Source: Azospirillum brasilense (GTDB taxonomy: Bacteria; Pseudomonadota; Alphaproteobacteria; Azospirillales; Azospirillaceae). From it: a DNA stretch of 64,000 nt. Position 1 is the first letter of the stretch. Every line of letters starts with the position of its first letter. Of this stretch, positions 15,965 through 28,412 are shown in pieces. Location of the stretch: the NCBI RefSeq assembly GCF_007827815.1, contig NZ_VITH01000001.1, forward strand, positions 782,979 to 846,978. The letters run 5' to 3'. The translations under genes and the position numbers were made by a program. The notes beneath the pieces were generated by a model. That model was not told the origin of the DNA and did no database searches. It saw only the letters and a program-made list of their open reading frames with translations.

Positions 15965-17866
15965 TTACAGCAGCGCAGACGCGACGCGGTAGGTGATGAA
16001 GCTCGCCCCGTAGGCCAGCGTGATCATGTAGGCGAACATCACCGCCGGCCAGAACCAGCCGTTGGTCTCCCGCTTCACCACCGACAGGGTGGCGACGCAT
16101 TGCGGGGCGAAGACGTACCAGGCGAGCAGCGACAGCGCGGTCGGCAGGCTCCAGGAGGCGGCCAGCGCCCCGGCCAGCGAGGATTGCAGCGCGTCGCCGC
16201 TCTCGCTCAGCGCGTAGATGGTGCCCAGCACGCCGACCGCCACCTCGCGCGCCGCGATGCCCGGCACCAGCGCCACGGCGATCTGCCACGTGAAGCCGAT
16301 CGGCGCCAGCAGCGGTTCCAGCGCGTGGCCGATCATGCCGGCGATGGAATACTGGATGGCCGGCTCGGTCGCCCCCTCCGGCGCGCCGGGAAAGCTCGCC
16401 AGGAACCACATGACAATCATCAGCGCGAAGATCGTCGTGCCGGCCCGCGCCAGGAAGACCTTGGCCCGCTCGAACAGGCCCAGCGCGATGTCGCGCGGGT
16501 TGGGCAGGCGGTAGGCCGGCAGTTCCATCAGCAGCGGCTCGCGCGCGCCCTTGAACACCGTGCCCTTCAGCACGAAGGCGACGGCCAGCGCCGACAGGAT
16601 GCCGGCGGCGTAGAGCGCGAACATCACCAGCCCCGGCAGCCCGACCAGACCGCCCAGCAGCGGACGGTCCGGCACGAAGGCCGCGATCAGCAGCGTGTAG
16701 ACCGGCAGCCGGGCCGAGCAGGTCATCAGCGGGGCGATCATGATGGTCGCCAGCCGGTCGGCCCGGTTCTCGATGGTGCGCGCCGCCATGACGCCGGGCA
16801 CCGCGCAGGCGAAACTGGACAGCAGCGGGATGAAGGCACGCCCGTGCAGCCCCACCCCGCCCATCAGCCGGTCCAGCAGGAAGGCAGCGCGGGCGAGATA
16901 GCCGGTCGCCTCCAGCACCAGGATGAAGAAGAACAGCACCAGGATCTGCGGCAGGAAGATGACCACGCTGCCCACCCCGGCGATAATGCCGTCGGTCAGC
17001 AGGCTGCGCAGCGCGCCGTCCGGCAGGGTGGCGGCCACCCAGTCCTTGAGCCCGCTGACCGCGCCGTCGATCAGGTTCATCGGCGCCTCGGCCCAAGCGA
17101 ACACCGCCTGGAACATCAGGAACAGCACAAGGAACAGGAAGGCCAGCCCGAACACCGGGTGCAGCAGCACGGCGTCCACCCGCCGGGTCGCCAGCGGCGG
17201 CAGACCGGCGTCGGCCACGCAGCCGGCCAGCAGCCCCTCGACCTCCTGGTGGTAGGCCCGCAGGTCGCGCGAGGAGGGCTCGCTCCAGCCGCAGGGGGCC
17301 GAATTCTCCGCCGCGTCCGCCGCCGCATCGGACGCCATGGCCATGGCGCCGTCGATCTGCTCCAGCAGAGGCTGGACGCCGCCGCGGCGGATGGCGACGG
17401 TCGGCACCACCGGCACGCCGAGCGCCGCGGACAGAGCCGCCGCGTCGATGCGGCAGCCGCGCTTCTCCGCCGCGTCCATCATGTTCAGCGCCAGGATGAT
17501 CGGGCGGCCCAGCCGCTTCAGCTCGACCACCAGCCGCAGGTTCAGGCGCAGGTTGGTGGCGTCGGCGACGCAGACCAGCAGGTCGGGGCTGTCCTCGTGC
17601 GAGAAGCGGCCGAGCACGACGTCGCGGGTCACCTCCTCGTCGGGGGAGCGGGCGCGCAGGCTGTAGGTGCCCGGCAGGTCGATCACCTGGACGCGGCGGC
17701 CGAGCGGGCTGACGAAATGCCCGATCTTCCGTTCCACGGTGACGCCGGGGTAGTTCGCCACCTTCTGGCGGGAACCGGTGAGCGCGTTGAACAGGGCGGT
17801 CTTGCCGCAGTTCGGGTTGCCGACCAGCGCGATGCGCGGCGGCAGGGCGGAGTCCAGGACCGACAT
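15965..17866 (-). CDS. feoB: Ferrous iron transporter FeoB
   Basis: The 633-residue protein has the N-terminal G domain, with GNPNCGKTALFNALTG near residue 17, DLPGTYSL and NMMD. A helical GDI-like spacer follows, then the membrane part with two Gate-type repeats (PLLSSFACAVPGVMAARTI and PGIAAREVAVGVL). It moves Fe2+ across the inner membrane, driven or regulated by GTP. The protein is on the short side for the family, which often runs 700 or more residues. It follows feoA by 53 bp and precedes the small Cys-rich partner, so the operon is feoA-feoB-Cys-rich protein. Regulation by Fur or Irr is likely, but no clear box was found. Confidence 0.95.
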   Translation of the reverse strand: MSVLDSALPPRIALVGNPNCGKTALFNALTGSRQKVANYPGVTVERKIGHFVSPLGRRVQVIDLPGTYSLRARSPDEEVTRDVVLGRFSHEDSPDLLVCVADATNLRLNLRLVVELKRLGRPIILALNMMDAAEKRGCRIDAAALSAALGVPVVPTVAIRRGGVQPLLEQIDGAMAMASDAAADAAENSAPCGWSEPSSRDLRAYHQEVEGLLAGCVADAGLPPLATRRVDAVLLHPVFGLAFLFLVLFLMFQAVFAWAEAPMNLIDGAVSGLKDWVAATLPDGALRSLLTDGIIAGVGSVVIFLPQILVLFFFILVLEATGYLARAAFLLDRLMGGVGLHGRAFIPLLSSFACAVPGVMAARTIENRADRLATIMIAPLMTCSARLPVYTLLIAAFVPDRPLLGGLVGLPGLVMFALYAAGILSALAVAFVLKGTVFKGAREPLLMELPAYRLPNPRDIALGLFERAKVFLARAGTTIFALMIVMWFLASFPGAPEGATEPAIQYSIAGMIGHALEPLLAPIGFTWQIAVALVPGIAAREVAVGVLGTIYALSESGDALQSSLAGALAASWSLPTALSLLAWYVFAPQCVATLSVVKRETNGWFWPAVMFAYMITLAYGASFITYRVASALL

Positions 17867-17919
17867 GGCCGGATGTCCTTGCAGGGGGTCGCTTTAAAGA
17901 AAGGAAATGGCGCCGCGCG

Positions 17920-18219
17920 TCAGGCGGCGGGCGCCACCAGCACGGCGCGCGCCTCGGCGCGGCGGAGCGCCAGCGTGTGCTCGTTCACGCGGATGGCGAT
18001 GGGGTCGCGGCCCGGAAAGGCTTCGTGCAGGACCTCGACGTGGGAGCCTTCGACCAGCCCCATCTCGATCATGCGCCGCTCCAGCTCCCCTTCGGGAAGG
18101 GTGGTGACCACCCCCCGCTCATCGACGCCGGTCACGCGGGCGCGCTCGCCCTTCTTCAACTCGCCCAAATGCCGTCCGCCGGGGGACTGGCCCGTTTCGG
18201 GGGTGGGATGACCGCTCAT
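17920..18219 (-). CDS. feoA: FeoA ferrous iron transport accessory protein
   Basis: The 99-residue protein carries the SH3-like FeoA core: LGELKKGERARVTGV, RRMIEMGLVEGSHVEVL and RDPIAIRVNEHTLALRRAEA. ATG at 18219 (MSGHPTPE) is preferred, with AGGTG upstream; longer frames add non-homologous residues. FeoA is a cytosolic protein thought to act on FeoB. Its N-terminal ~20 residues before the domain look disordered. Confidence 0.92.
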   Translation of the reverse strand: MSGHPTPETGQSPGGRHLGELKKGERARVTGVDERGVVTTLPEGELERRMIEMGLVEGSHVEVLHEAFPGRDPIAIRVNEHTLALRRAEARAVLVAPAA

Positions 18220-18364
18220 GGCTGCACCTGATCGCACCGGGAGGTGGGGGGCGCGTTCCTGTCCGCCCCTCTTCGCCGCGGATGATCCTGCGAAGCGTTC
18301 GCACTCGTCCAGCCGCCAAATGTCGCAGGAGCCCTGTGATATTAGCGTAACGACCACAATCCGA

Positions 18365-19174
18365 TTATGGCTTTGCGGGGGCCGCCCCGCCCTTCGCGTT
18401 GGCCGCCGGCGCGGGAGCGGGCGCCTTGGCCGAGCGGTCGAGGTTGGCCTGCGCCGTCTTGGCCGCCGCGCTGTTCGGCGTGTTGCGGACGATCTGGCTC
18501 CAATCCTCCCGCGCCCCCGGCAGATTCCCGGTCTGCGCCTTGATGGTGGCGCGCAGCAGCAGGGCGTCGGGATCGCCGGGGCGCAGCTCCAGCGCGCGGT
18601 CGATGTCGGCGACGGCCTGCCGGTCGTTGGCCAGCGCCTTGTGGGCGGCGGCGCGGTAGAGATAGGCCTCGGCCCGCTGCGGGTCCTTCTTCAGCGCGGC
18701 GTCCAGGTCGGCCACGGCGTCCCAGAACCGCTCCGTCTCGGCCCGCGCGATGGCGCGGTCGATCAGCAGGTCCACGTCCTCCGGCTGGAGCGCCAGGGCA
18801 CGGCTGTAGGCCCGCTCCGCCCGCGCGTTGTCGCCGGCGCGCAGCCACGCCCAGCCCGCCCGCCCGAGGATCGAGGCCCCGGCCTTCGGGTCGTCCTTGC
18901 CCAGCACCGGGGCCAGCTCCTCCAGCCGCGCCCCGGCGGTCGTGAAGTCGCCCTTGTGGAACAGCGCCAGCGCCTGGCACAGCCGGGCATGGTCGCCGCC
19001 GCCGCGGTTCAGCCAGGTCTGCGCGCTCTCCAGCGCCTCGGCCGGGCGCTTCTCGGCGAGCGTCAGACAGGCCTGGAACTCCCGGTTGTGATCGACGGTG
19101 GGAGCGGAGAAGGCCGGGCCGGCGGAGAGGAGCGCCAGCGCGGCCGTGATGAGGTAAGCGTTGCGTCGGTTCAT
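18365..19174 (-). CDS. Exported tetratricopeptide-repeat protein
   Basis: The 269-residue protein begins with a signal peptide (MNRRNAYLITAALALLSAGPAFSA). TPR motifs are seen at about residues 95-130, 130-165, 165-200 and 200-235 (for example AWLRAGDNARAERAYSRALALQPED and LYRAAAHKALANDRQAVADIDRALELRPGD). An Ala/Pro/Lys-rich tail follows. It is probably periplasmic and mediates protein contacts; no partner is apparent. It is divergent from the epimerase gene with only 52 bp between starts. Confidence 0.82.
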   Translation of the reverse strand: MNRRNAYLITAALALLSAGPAFSAPTVDHNREFQACLTLAEKRPAEALESAQTWLNRGGGDHARLCQALALFHKGDFTTAGARLEELAPVLGKDDPKAGASILGRAGWAWLRAGDNARAERAYSRALALQPEDVDLLIDRAIARAETERFWDAVADLDAALKKDPQRAEAYLYRAAAHKALANDRQAVADIDRALELRPGDPDALLLRATIKAQTGNLPGAREDWSQIVRNTPNSAAAKTAQANLDRSAKAPAPAPAANAKGGAAPAKP

Positions 19175-19226
19175 GGCGGCCTTACACTCCGTCATTGCCG
19201 CTCCCGACGCAAGGACCCCGCAAGAC

Positions 19227-20108
19227 ATGGCTTCACCCCGTCTGTTCGTCTTCGGCCTGGGCTTCACAGCCCGCGTGTTCGCCGACCGGCTGAAGGCCGA
19301 GGGCTGGCGGATCGCCGCCACCTGCCGCGGCGAGGACAAGCGCGCCGCCCTGGAGGCGCAGGGCGTCGAGGCGTTCCTGTTCGACCGGGGCCGCCCGCTG
19401 GAGGACGCCCGTGCGGCGCTCGCCGGCACCACCCATCTGCTGGTCAGCGTGCCGCCCGACGAGCGGGGCGACCCGGTGCTCGACCAGCACGCCATGGATC
19501 TGGCGGACCTGCGGACGCTCGACTGGGCCGGCTACCTCTCCACCACCGGGGTCTACGGCGACACCCAGGGCGAGTGGGTGGGTGAGGCGGCGTGGCTGCG
19601 CCCGACCGGCGAGCGGCAGAAGCGCCGGGTCGAGGCGGAGCGCGGCTGGCTGAATCTCTACCGCCAGTACGGCGTGCCGATGCATCTCTTCCGGCTGGCC
19701 GGCATCTACGGGCCGGGGCGCAGCGCGCTGGACAACGTGCGCGACGGCACCGCCCGGCGTGTCGACAAGCCCGGTCAGGTGTTCAGCCGCATCCATGTGG
19801 AGGACATCGCGGCGACGCTGCGCGCCTCGATGGACAAGCCGACGCTGGGCGCGGTCTACAACGTCGCCGACGACCTTCCCTCCCCCTCCCACGAGGTGGT
19901 GAGCTACGCCTGCGGCCTGCTGGGGGTCGAGCCGCCGCCGCTGGTGCCCTTCGACGAGGCCGGCCTGTCGCCGATGGCCGCCAGCTTCTACGCCGACTGC
20001 CGCCGGGTGAAGAACGACCGCATCAAGCGCCAGCTCGGTGTCGAGCTGGCCTACCCCGACTACCGCGCCGGGCTGGACGCGCAATTCGCGGCGGAGGGTG
20101 GGCGGTAG
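19227..20108 (+). CDS. NAD(P)-dependent epimerase/dehydratase-like (SDR) protein
   Basis: The 293-residue protein has a Rossmann start with FVFGLGFTARVFA (residues 6-18), a degenerate glycine motif, YLSTTGVYGDTQGEWV in the catalytic region and RLAGIYGPGRSALD. This matches the atypical extended SDR group often annotated as SDR family or YeeZ-like. The usual YxxxK is not obvious. ATG at 19227 fits the start of the first strand. Function unknown; the next gene is dnaN, 262 bp away, which probably has its own promoter. Confidence 0.8.
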   Translation: MASPRLFVFGLGFTARVFADRLKAEGWRIAATCRGEDKRAALEAQGVEAFLFDRGRPLEDARAALAGTTHLLVSVPPDERGDPVLDQHAMDLADLRTLDWAGYLSTTGVYGDTQGEWVGEAAWLRPTGERQKRRVEAERGWLNLYRQYGVPMHLFRLAGIYGPGRSALDNVRDGTARRVDKPGQVFSRIHVEDIAATLRASMDKPTLGAVYNVADDLPSPSHEVVSYACGLLGVEPPPLVPFDEAGLSPMAASFYADCRRVKNDRIKRQLGVELAYPDYRAGLDAQFAAEGGR

Positions 20109-20370
20109 AGTCGCCCCAGCGCGAATCGCGCGCCCTCCCGCCCCGGCCGCATTCCCCCTACGGCGGCACCCCGCGGGGGCGTCACGGGCCTCCGGATGGG
20201 CCGGAATCGTCCTTTCCGGCGACCGCCCGGCCACGCCGAACGAATTTGGTTCGGCAAAACCGACGTTGTGGTATCATGCGCCCCCGTTCCGGCCCGCTGG
20301 ATTGCGGCCGGACCGGCATGGGTACGCCTGCGAATCGCAAAAAACACGACCTGCCGAGACGACGACCAGC

Positions 20371-21501
20371 ATGAACATCATCATCGAACGCGCCGCCCTT
20401 CTCCGGTCCCTTGGTCATGTGCAGAGCGTGGTGGAGCGCAGGAACACCATTCCCATCCTGTCCAACGTGCTGCTGCGGGCGAACGACGGCGAGCTGTCGC
20501 TGGCCGCCACCGACATGGACCTGGAGATCGTCGAGACGGTCCCGGCCACGGTGACCCGCTCCGGCGGCACCACCGCCCCGGCCCACACGCTGTACGACAT
20601 CGTGCGCAAGCTGCCCGACGGCAGCCAGGTGGAGCTGGACATCGGCGGCGACGGCACGATCCTGACGCTGCGCGCCGGCCGGTCGCAGTTCAAGCTGTCC
20701 TGCCTGCCGGTCGACGATTTCCCGCAGCTGTCCGGCGGCGACCTGCCGCACCGCTTCGACCTGACGGCGGGCGACCTGCGGGCGCTGGTCGACCGCACCC
20801 GCTTCGCCATCTCGACCGAAGAGACGCGCTACTACCTCAACGGCATCTACCTGCACGCCGCCAAGGCCAAGGCCGGCGGGGCCGAGCTGCCGGTGCTGCG
20901 CGCCGTGGCGACCGACGGCCACCGTCTGGCGCGGGTCGAGATGCCGCTGCCGGAGGGCGCCGCCGGCATCCCCGGCGTGATCGTTCCGCGCAAGACCGTG
21001 AACGAGATCCGCAAGCTGATCGACGAGGCCGCCGACCGCATCGAGCTGTCGCTGTCGGACAACAAGATCCGCTTCGCCTTCGATTCGGTGGTGGTGACCT
21101 CCAAGCTGATCGACGGCACCTTCCCGGACTACGAGCGGGTGATCCCGGTCGGCAACGACAAGACGATGGAGGTGGACGCCAAGCTGTTCGCCGCCGCCGT
21201 GGACCGCGTCGCCACCATCTCCACCGAGAAGAGCCGGGCCGTGAAGCTGTCGCTGACCCGCGGCACGCTGACCCTGTCCGCCACCAGCCCCGAGGCCGGC
21301 AGCGCCACCGAGGAGCTGGAGGTCAATTACCAGGAAGGCCCCCTGGAAATCGGCTTCAACTCGCGCTATCTGCTTGATATCACGCAGCAGATCGAGGGCG
21401 AGGGCGCGCGCTTCTCGCTGGCCGACGCCGCGTCGCCGACCATCGTGCGCGACGTCGCCGACGCCACGGCCCTTTACGTGTTGATGCCGATGCGTGTGTG
21501 A
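20371..21501 (+). CDS. dnaN: DNA polymerase III beta sliding clamp
   Basis: The 376-residue protein matches DnaN over its length: MNIIIERAALLRSLGHVQSVVERRNTIPILSNVLL at the start (first residues shown only in part of the conserved N-terminus), LYDIVRKLPDG, ATDGHRLARVEMPLP and the C-terminal ALYVLMPMRV. It forms the dimeric clamp that tethers polymerase III and other enzymes to DNA. It is followed by recF and gyrB, the usual order. dnaA, usually just upstream, is absent here, and its place is taken by an epimerase-like gene. Confidence 0.97.
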   Translation: MNIIIERAALLRSLGHVQSVVERRNTIPILSNVLLRANDGELSLAATDMDLEIVETVPATVTRSGGTTAPAHTLYDIVRKLPDGSQVELDIGGDGTILTLRAGRSQFKLSCLPVDDFPQLSGGDLPHRFDLTAGDLRALVDRTRFAISTEETRYYLNGIYLHAAKAKAGGAELPVLRAVATDGHRLARVEMPLPEGAAGIPGVIVPRKTVNEIRKLIDEAADRIELSLSDNKIRFAFDSVVVTSKLIDGTFPDYERVIPVGNDKTMEVDAKLFAAAVDRVATISTEKSRAVKLSLTRGTLTLSATSPEAGSATEELEVNYQEGPLEIGFNSRYLLDITQQIEGEGARFSLADAASPTIVRDVADATALYVLMPMRV

Positions 21502-21599
21502 CCGGTCCGGACGGATCGGCGCTTTTCGGGCCGGTGCGCTCCGGACCCCGTGTCTGACGGGGTGCGGCGGCCCGGCCCCCGCATCCCGGATCGGACGCT

Positions 21600-25405
<3,806 letters not shown>

Positions 25406-25446
25406 AGAACTTGTTGTGGTCCTTAACGCAAAGCTTGAGAAACCGA

Positions 25447-25507
25447 ACTCTATGATTGAGAAGCTTTAACTCTATGATTGAGAAGTTTCACTCAATGATT
25501 GAGAAAG
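25447..25507. repeat. Three direct repeats of a short palindrome
   Basis: Three copies of ACTCTATGATTGAGAAG-like sequence start at 25447, 25469 and 25490, with periods of 22 and 21 bp. The third has a perfect 13-bp dyad, CTCAAT-G-ATTGAG; the first two differ by one base (CTCTAT). The stretch is AT-rich compared with its surroundings and lies 40-100 bp after gyrB. Two-turn spacing of dyads looks like a set of protein-binding sites. Confidence 0.6.
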
Positions 25508-25553
25508 GTTGAGATCAAGCGAAGCTGGAGCTTGACAGAACGGATGCAGAATG

Positions 25554-25582
25554 GGGCGGATCCAACCGGGTCCGCCCTTTTT
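25554..25582 (+). terminator. Rho-independent terminator after gyrB
   Basis: A 10-bp stem, GGGCGGATCC with GGGTCCGCCC (one G-U pair), closes a 4-base AACC loop and is followed by TTTTT. It lies 149 bp after the gyrB stop and should end that transcript. Confidence 0.85.
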
Positions 25583-25731
25583 CATGAAGACGACGTCCCA
25601 CGCAGGGAACTGGGGCTGGCGCCCTGCACCATCAGTCCTTGGGACGCTTGCGCCGCGGCGGTTCGGCGCCCCCTTCGATGATCAAGTCCGCCGGCATGAC
25701 GGACGGGTGCATCGCCAGGAACCGCCATCCA

Positions 25732-26238
25732 ATGTCGAATGCGTTTGCCCAGTCCCAGCCGGTTGCCCCGGCAGTGGATGATGCTTCTCACGCGATCCTC
25801 TCCGCGTTGGCGGACAAGCATGCGGAACTTGCCGCACGCCGCTCGGACCTGGCCCGGCAAGTGGCCGCGCTCGACCAGGAGTTGACGTGCCTCGAAGGGG
25901 CCATCCGGCTGTTCAGCCACTCCCGGCCGGCCTCGGCCCCGACGGCCAGTCCCGTGAGCCCGCGCCACGCGACCGAACGGAGTGTGATTGCCGACGACGC
26001 CCTGCGCGTGCTGCGGGAGGCCTCCCGCCCGCTGTCCACCTCCGACATCGTCCGCGCGCTCTGCGCCGAGCGGAACGTCGCGCTTCGCCCGTTGGAATTC
26101 CGGCGCTTGGCGGTGGCCGTGATCTCCGTCCTTCGCCTCCGCGAAGCGCGCGGTCTCGTCGAGGAGGTCGGCCGTGCCCGGCGCAACGCCGTCCTGTGGA
26201 CCGCCACCAGCGCGCATGACCGCTCACGGCGCCGCTGA
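25732..26238 (+). CDS. Coiled-coil/winged-helix hypothetical protein
   Basis: The 168-residue protein has an N-terminal heptad-rich helix at about residues 20-62 (HAELAARRSDLARQVAALDQ) and a linker rich in Pro/Ala/Ser. A C-terminal domain follows that looks like a winged helix (DALRVLREASRPLSTSDIV and RRLAVAVISVLRLREARGL). ATG at 25732 begins MSNAFAQSQ. The gene at 57123-57551 has the same architecture. Its position just upstream of an integrase suggests a DNA-binding role in the island, which is inference. I do not recognise the family. Confidence 0.6.
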   Translation: MSNAFAQSQPVAPAVDDASHAILSALADKHAELAARRSDLARQVAALDQELTCLEGAIRLFSHSRPASAPTASPVSPRHATERSVIADDALRVLREASRPLSTSDIVRALCAERNVALRPLEFRRLAVAVISVLRLREARGLVEEVGRARRNAVLWTATSAHDRSRRR

Positions 26239-26622
26239 GCCATACGAGGCGCCAGCCCCCCTCGCTTTCTGTGGGGCTCCAGCAACGGGTGCCCCGTAAC
26301 ACTCGGCGGTGGGCCGATCAGTTCGGCCAAGGTCCGGTCCGATGCCGCGCGCCGACCAGGCCGTGCCGCTCAACACCACGTTCGTGTTCAAATTCACCTT
26401 TCTCTATCCCACACGGGTGAGCTCTCCCCGATCGCCCCGACGCGAAAGACTGGCTATGCTAGAAACGTGCGGGGTTGCTTCCGGGACCACGGGATGGCTC
26501 GGGCGCGCGCCCCTGATAACGCCGCGATAATCACGGTTATCGGGGGGTTATCACGTGACTTCCGCTGTTGTCGGGAAAGGATGCCGGCACCTTGGACCGG
26601 CCCGCCGCTCCGGAGGCCGCCC
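26239..26622. other. Gap upstream of the integrase
   Basis: This 384-bp stretch has no convincing gene. Its 3' end holds the four-copy TTATC/GATAA array at 26515-26552. A moderately AT-rich patch near 26370-26400 could hold a promoter, but no clear consensus was seen. Confidence 0.45.
26515..26552. promoter_or_regulatory. Four TTATC motifs phased at exactly 11 bp with dyad symmetry
   Basis: GATAA occurs at 26515 and 26526 and its complement TTATC at 26537 and 26548, so each motif is 11 bp from the next. The two pairs are symmetric about 26533.5. The block lies 71 bp upstream of the chosen integrase start. Helical phasing suggests cooperative binding of one protein on one DNA face, for example a repressor or recombination directionality factor. 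No matching protein is identified. Confidence 0.5.
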
Positions 26623-27996
26623 ATGCCCGCCGTTCCCCCGCCGGTCGCCATTCCCTTCGCGCTGCTGCCGCACCTCAGCGCCGCCGACGTCGCCCGGCTG
26701 CGCGCCGCCTTCGCGGCTCGGACCATGGCCGCGTCGACCCGGCGGGCGCTGCTCGGCGACGCCCGGCTGTTCGTCCGCTGGTGCGCCCAGGCCGGGCACC
26801 GCGCCCTGCCGGCCAGCCCAGCGACGGTGACCGCATTCCTCGCCGACGCGACCATCGCCGGCCGGACCCCGGCGACGCTGCGCCGCTACCGCAGCTCTCT
26901 GGCGTGGTGGCACGCCGCTGGCGGCTACGCCAATCCCTGCGCCACCACGGCACTGAGCACGCCCCTGCCGGAGACCGACTTCCCCAACGCCGGCCTGGCG
27001 GCGCTGCGCCGCTTCCTCGATGTGGCGCAGCGCTGCCTCGCCCCAGCCACGTTGCGCGCCGTGCGCGCCGACGCCCGCGTCTTCGCCGCTTGGTGCGGCG
27101 CCCGCGGCCTGTCCTGGCTGCCCGCCGCACCGGAGACGGTGTGCGCCTTCCTCCAGGACGCCGGGACCACCCGCAAACCGGCGACCATCGCCCGCTACCT
27201 CGCCTCCATCGCCCTGCTGCACCGGGCGGCCGAGCACCGCAACCCGTGCGACCACTGGAGCGTCACCCTGGAACGCCGCGGCCACGCCCGGGAGCACGGG
27301 AGTGCCCACCGGCAGGCGACGGCGCTGACCGACGCCGTGCTGGATCCCATCCTCGACCGGCTGGCGACCACCACCGATCAGCAGCAGCGCCCGATCGATC
27401 GTCGCGACCGGGCGCTTCTGTTGGTCGGGCGCGACACGCTGGCCCGCGCCGATGAGTTGGTGGCTCTGCGCTGGGCGGACCTCCACCCGGTCGATCCCAA
27501 CGACCCGGAGGCGCGGCCTGGCGAGGGCACCATCCGCATCCGCCGCTCCAAGACCGATCTTGAAGGCGAGGGCGCCGAGGTTTGGCTGTCGGCCGAGGCC
27601 ATGGCCGCGCTCGCTGCGTGGCGGATGGTGGCGCCACATTGGCCGGATTCGGTCACCGGCGCGCCGACGCGGGAGGGAGTGTTCGTCTTCGGCCATCTGC
27701 GGCGCGGCGGCCCGGGTGAGCGGATGAGCCCGGCGGCGGTGCGGCGAGTCGTCGTCCGACGCACCGCCGCAGCCGATCCGCTGGCCGTCGGCTTCAGCGG
27801 TCATTCCTTGCGCGTCGGCGCCGCCCAGGACCTGCTCGCCGCCGGCGTCGACCTCGCCGGCCTCATGCAGGCCGGGCGTTGGGCCTCGCCACAGATGCCG
27901 GCGCGCTACACCGAGCGCTTGCGGGCGGTGCGCGGGGCGGTCGCGCGGATTCGACGGGCCCGGCAGGGTGGCGACCACGGCCAAGACCCGCTGTGA
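26623..27996 (+). CDS. Tyrosine recombinase with duplicated core-binding domain
   Basis: The 457-residue protein has all the residues of the tyrosine recombinase site: Arg275 (LARADEL), Lys310 (RSKTD), His394 and Arg397 (HSLRVG), Trp420 (GRW) and nucleophile Tyr429 (ARYTER). Two similar N-terminal segments precede it. One runs from STRRALLGDARLFVRWC to GGYANPC, the other from ATLRAVRADARVFAAWC to AEHRNPC; each looks like a SAM-like core-binding domain. ATG 26623 has CGGAGG six bases upstream; ATG 26581 is an alternative. It should cut and rejoin DNA at specific sites and may move the island. No target site was found. Confidence 0.85.
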   Translation: MPAVPPPVAIPFALLPHLSAADVARLRAAFAARTMAASTRRALLGDARLFVRWCAQAGHRALPASPATVTAFLADATIAGRTPATLRRYRSSLAWWHAAGGYANPCATTALSTPLPETDFPNAGLAALRRFLDVAQRCLAPATLRAVRADARVFAAWCGARGLSWLPAAPETVCAFLQDAGTTRKPATIARYLASIALLHRAAEHRNPCDHWSVTLERRGHAREHGSAHRQATALTDAVLDPILDRLATTTDQQQRPIDRRDRALLLVGRDTLARADELVALRWADLHPVDPNDPEARPGEGTIRIRRSKTDLEGEGAEVWLSAEAMAALAAWRMVAPHWPDSVTGAPTREGVFVFGHLRRGGPGERMSPAAVRRVVVRRTAAADPLAVGFSGHSLRVGAAQDLLAAGVDLAGLMQAGRWASPQMPARYTERLRAVRGAVARIRRARQGGDHGQDPL

Positions 27997-28412
27997 TCGC
28001 CACCATCGACGAAGTCGCCACCAGCACGATGGAGAAGGGCAGATCGCAGGATTTGGTTGGTCGGTGCCTGGGCCGACCGAGCAAATGCCTTCGGATGCCG
28101 CCCGCCAACAGACACCCTGTACGGTCCCCAGTGTTGGGTGGGGATGCTCCACTTCGGCTTTTGACCCCTTGCGGATCATCGCTCACGGCTGCTTTGCGCC
28201 AGAAGCAGAAGTTAGCTGTGACGAAGACAAATGGCTGGTTTGGGGCCGGTAGCAGACCGACCGTACCTCCTCAAGTAAACGGATCACTCAAGATCGAAAT
28301 GGTCGCGCATTTGGCTCTCATAACGGATCCGGAGATCTCTTCGTTAACCGCCGGAGGCGACCGGACCCGGGGGTGATATCCTGGCACACTGATTGAGCCG
28401 GGATCACCGAGC
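27997..28412. other. Non-coding gap after the integrase
   Basis: This 416-bp region between the integrase stop and the stop of the converging NTPase gene has no supported gene. The segment around 28138-28180 (GCTCCACTTCGGCTTTTGAC and on) resembles ends of some insertion sequences, but nothing can be shown from this window. It could also hold an attachment site. Confidence 0.35.

Noticed and set aside
15566..18211. 881-codon plus-strand frame opposite feoB
   Set aside because: feoB on the other strand has all its motifs; this frame has none and reads as Gln/Arg/His-rich repeats.
28130..28200. Possible end of an insertion sequence after the integrase
   Set aside because: Only a loose resemblance; no inverted partner or transposase fragment was found.
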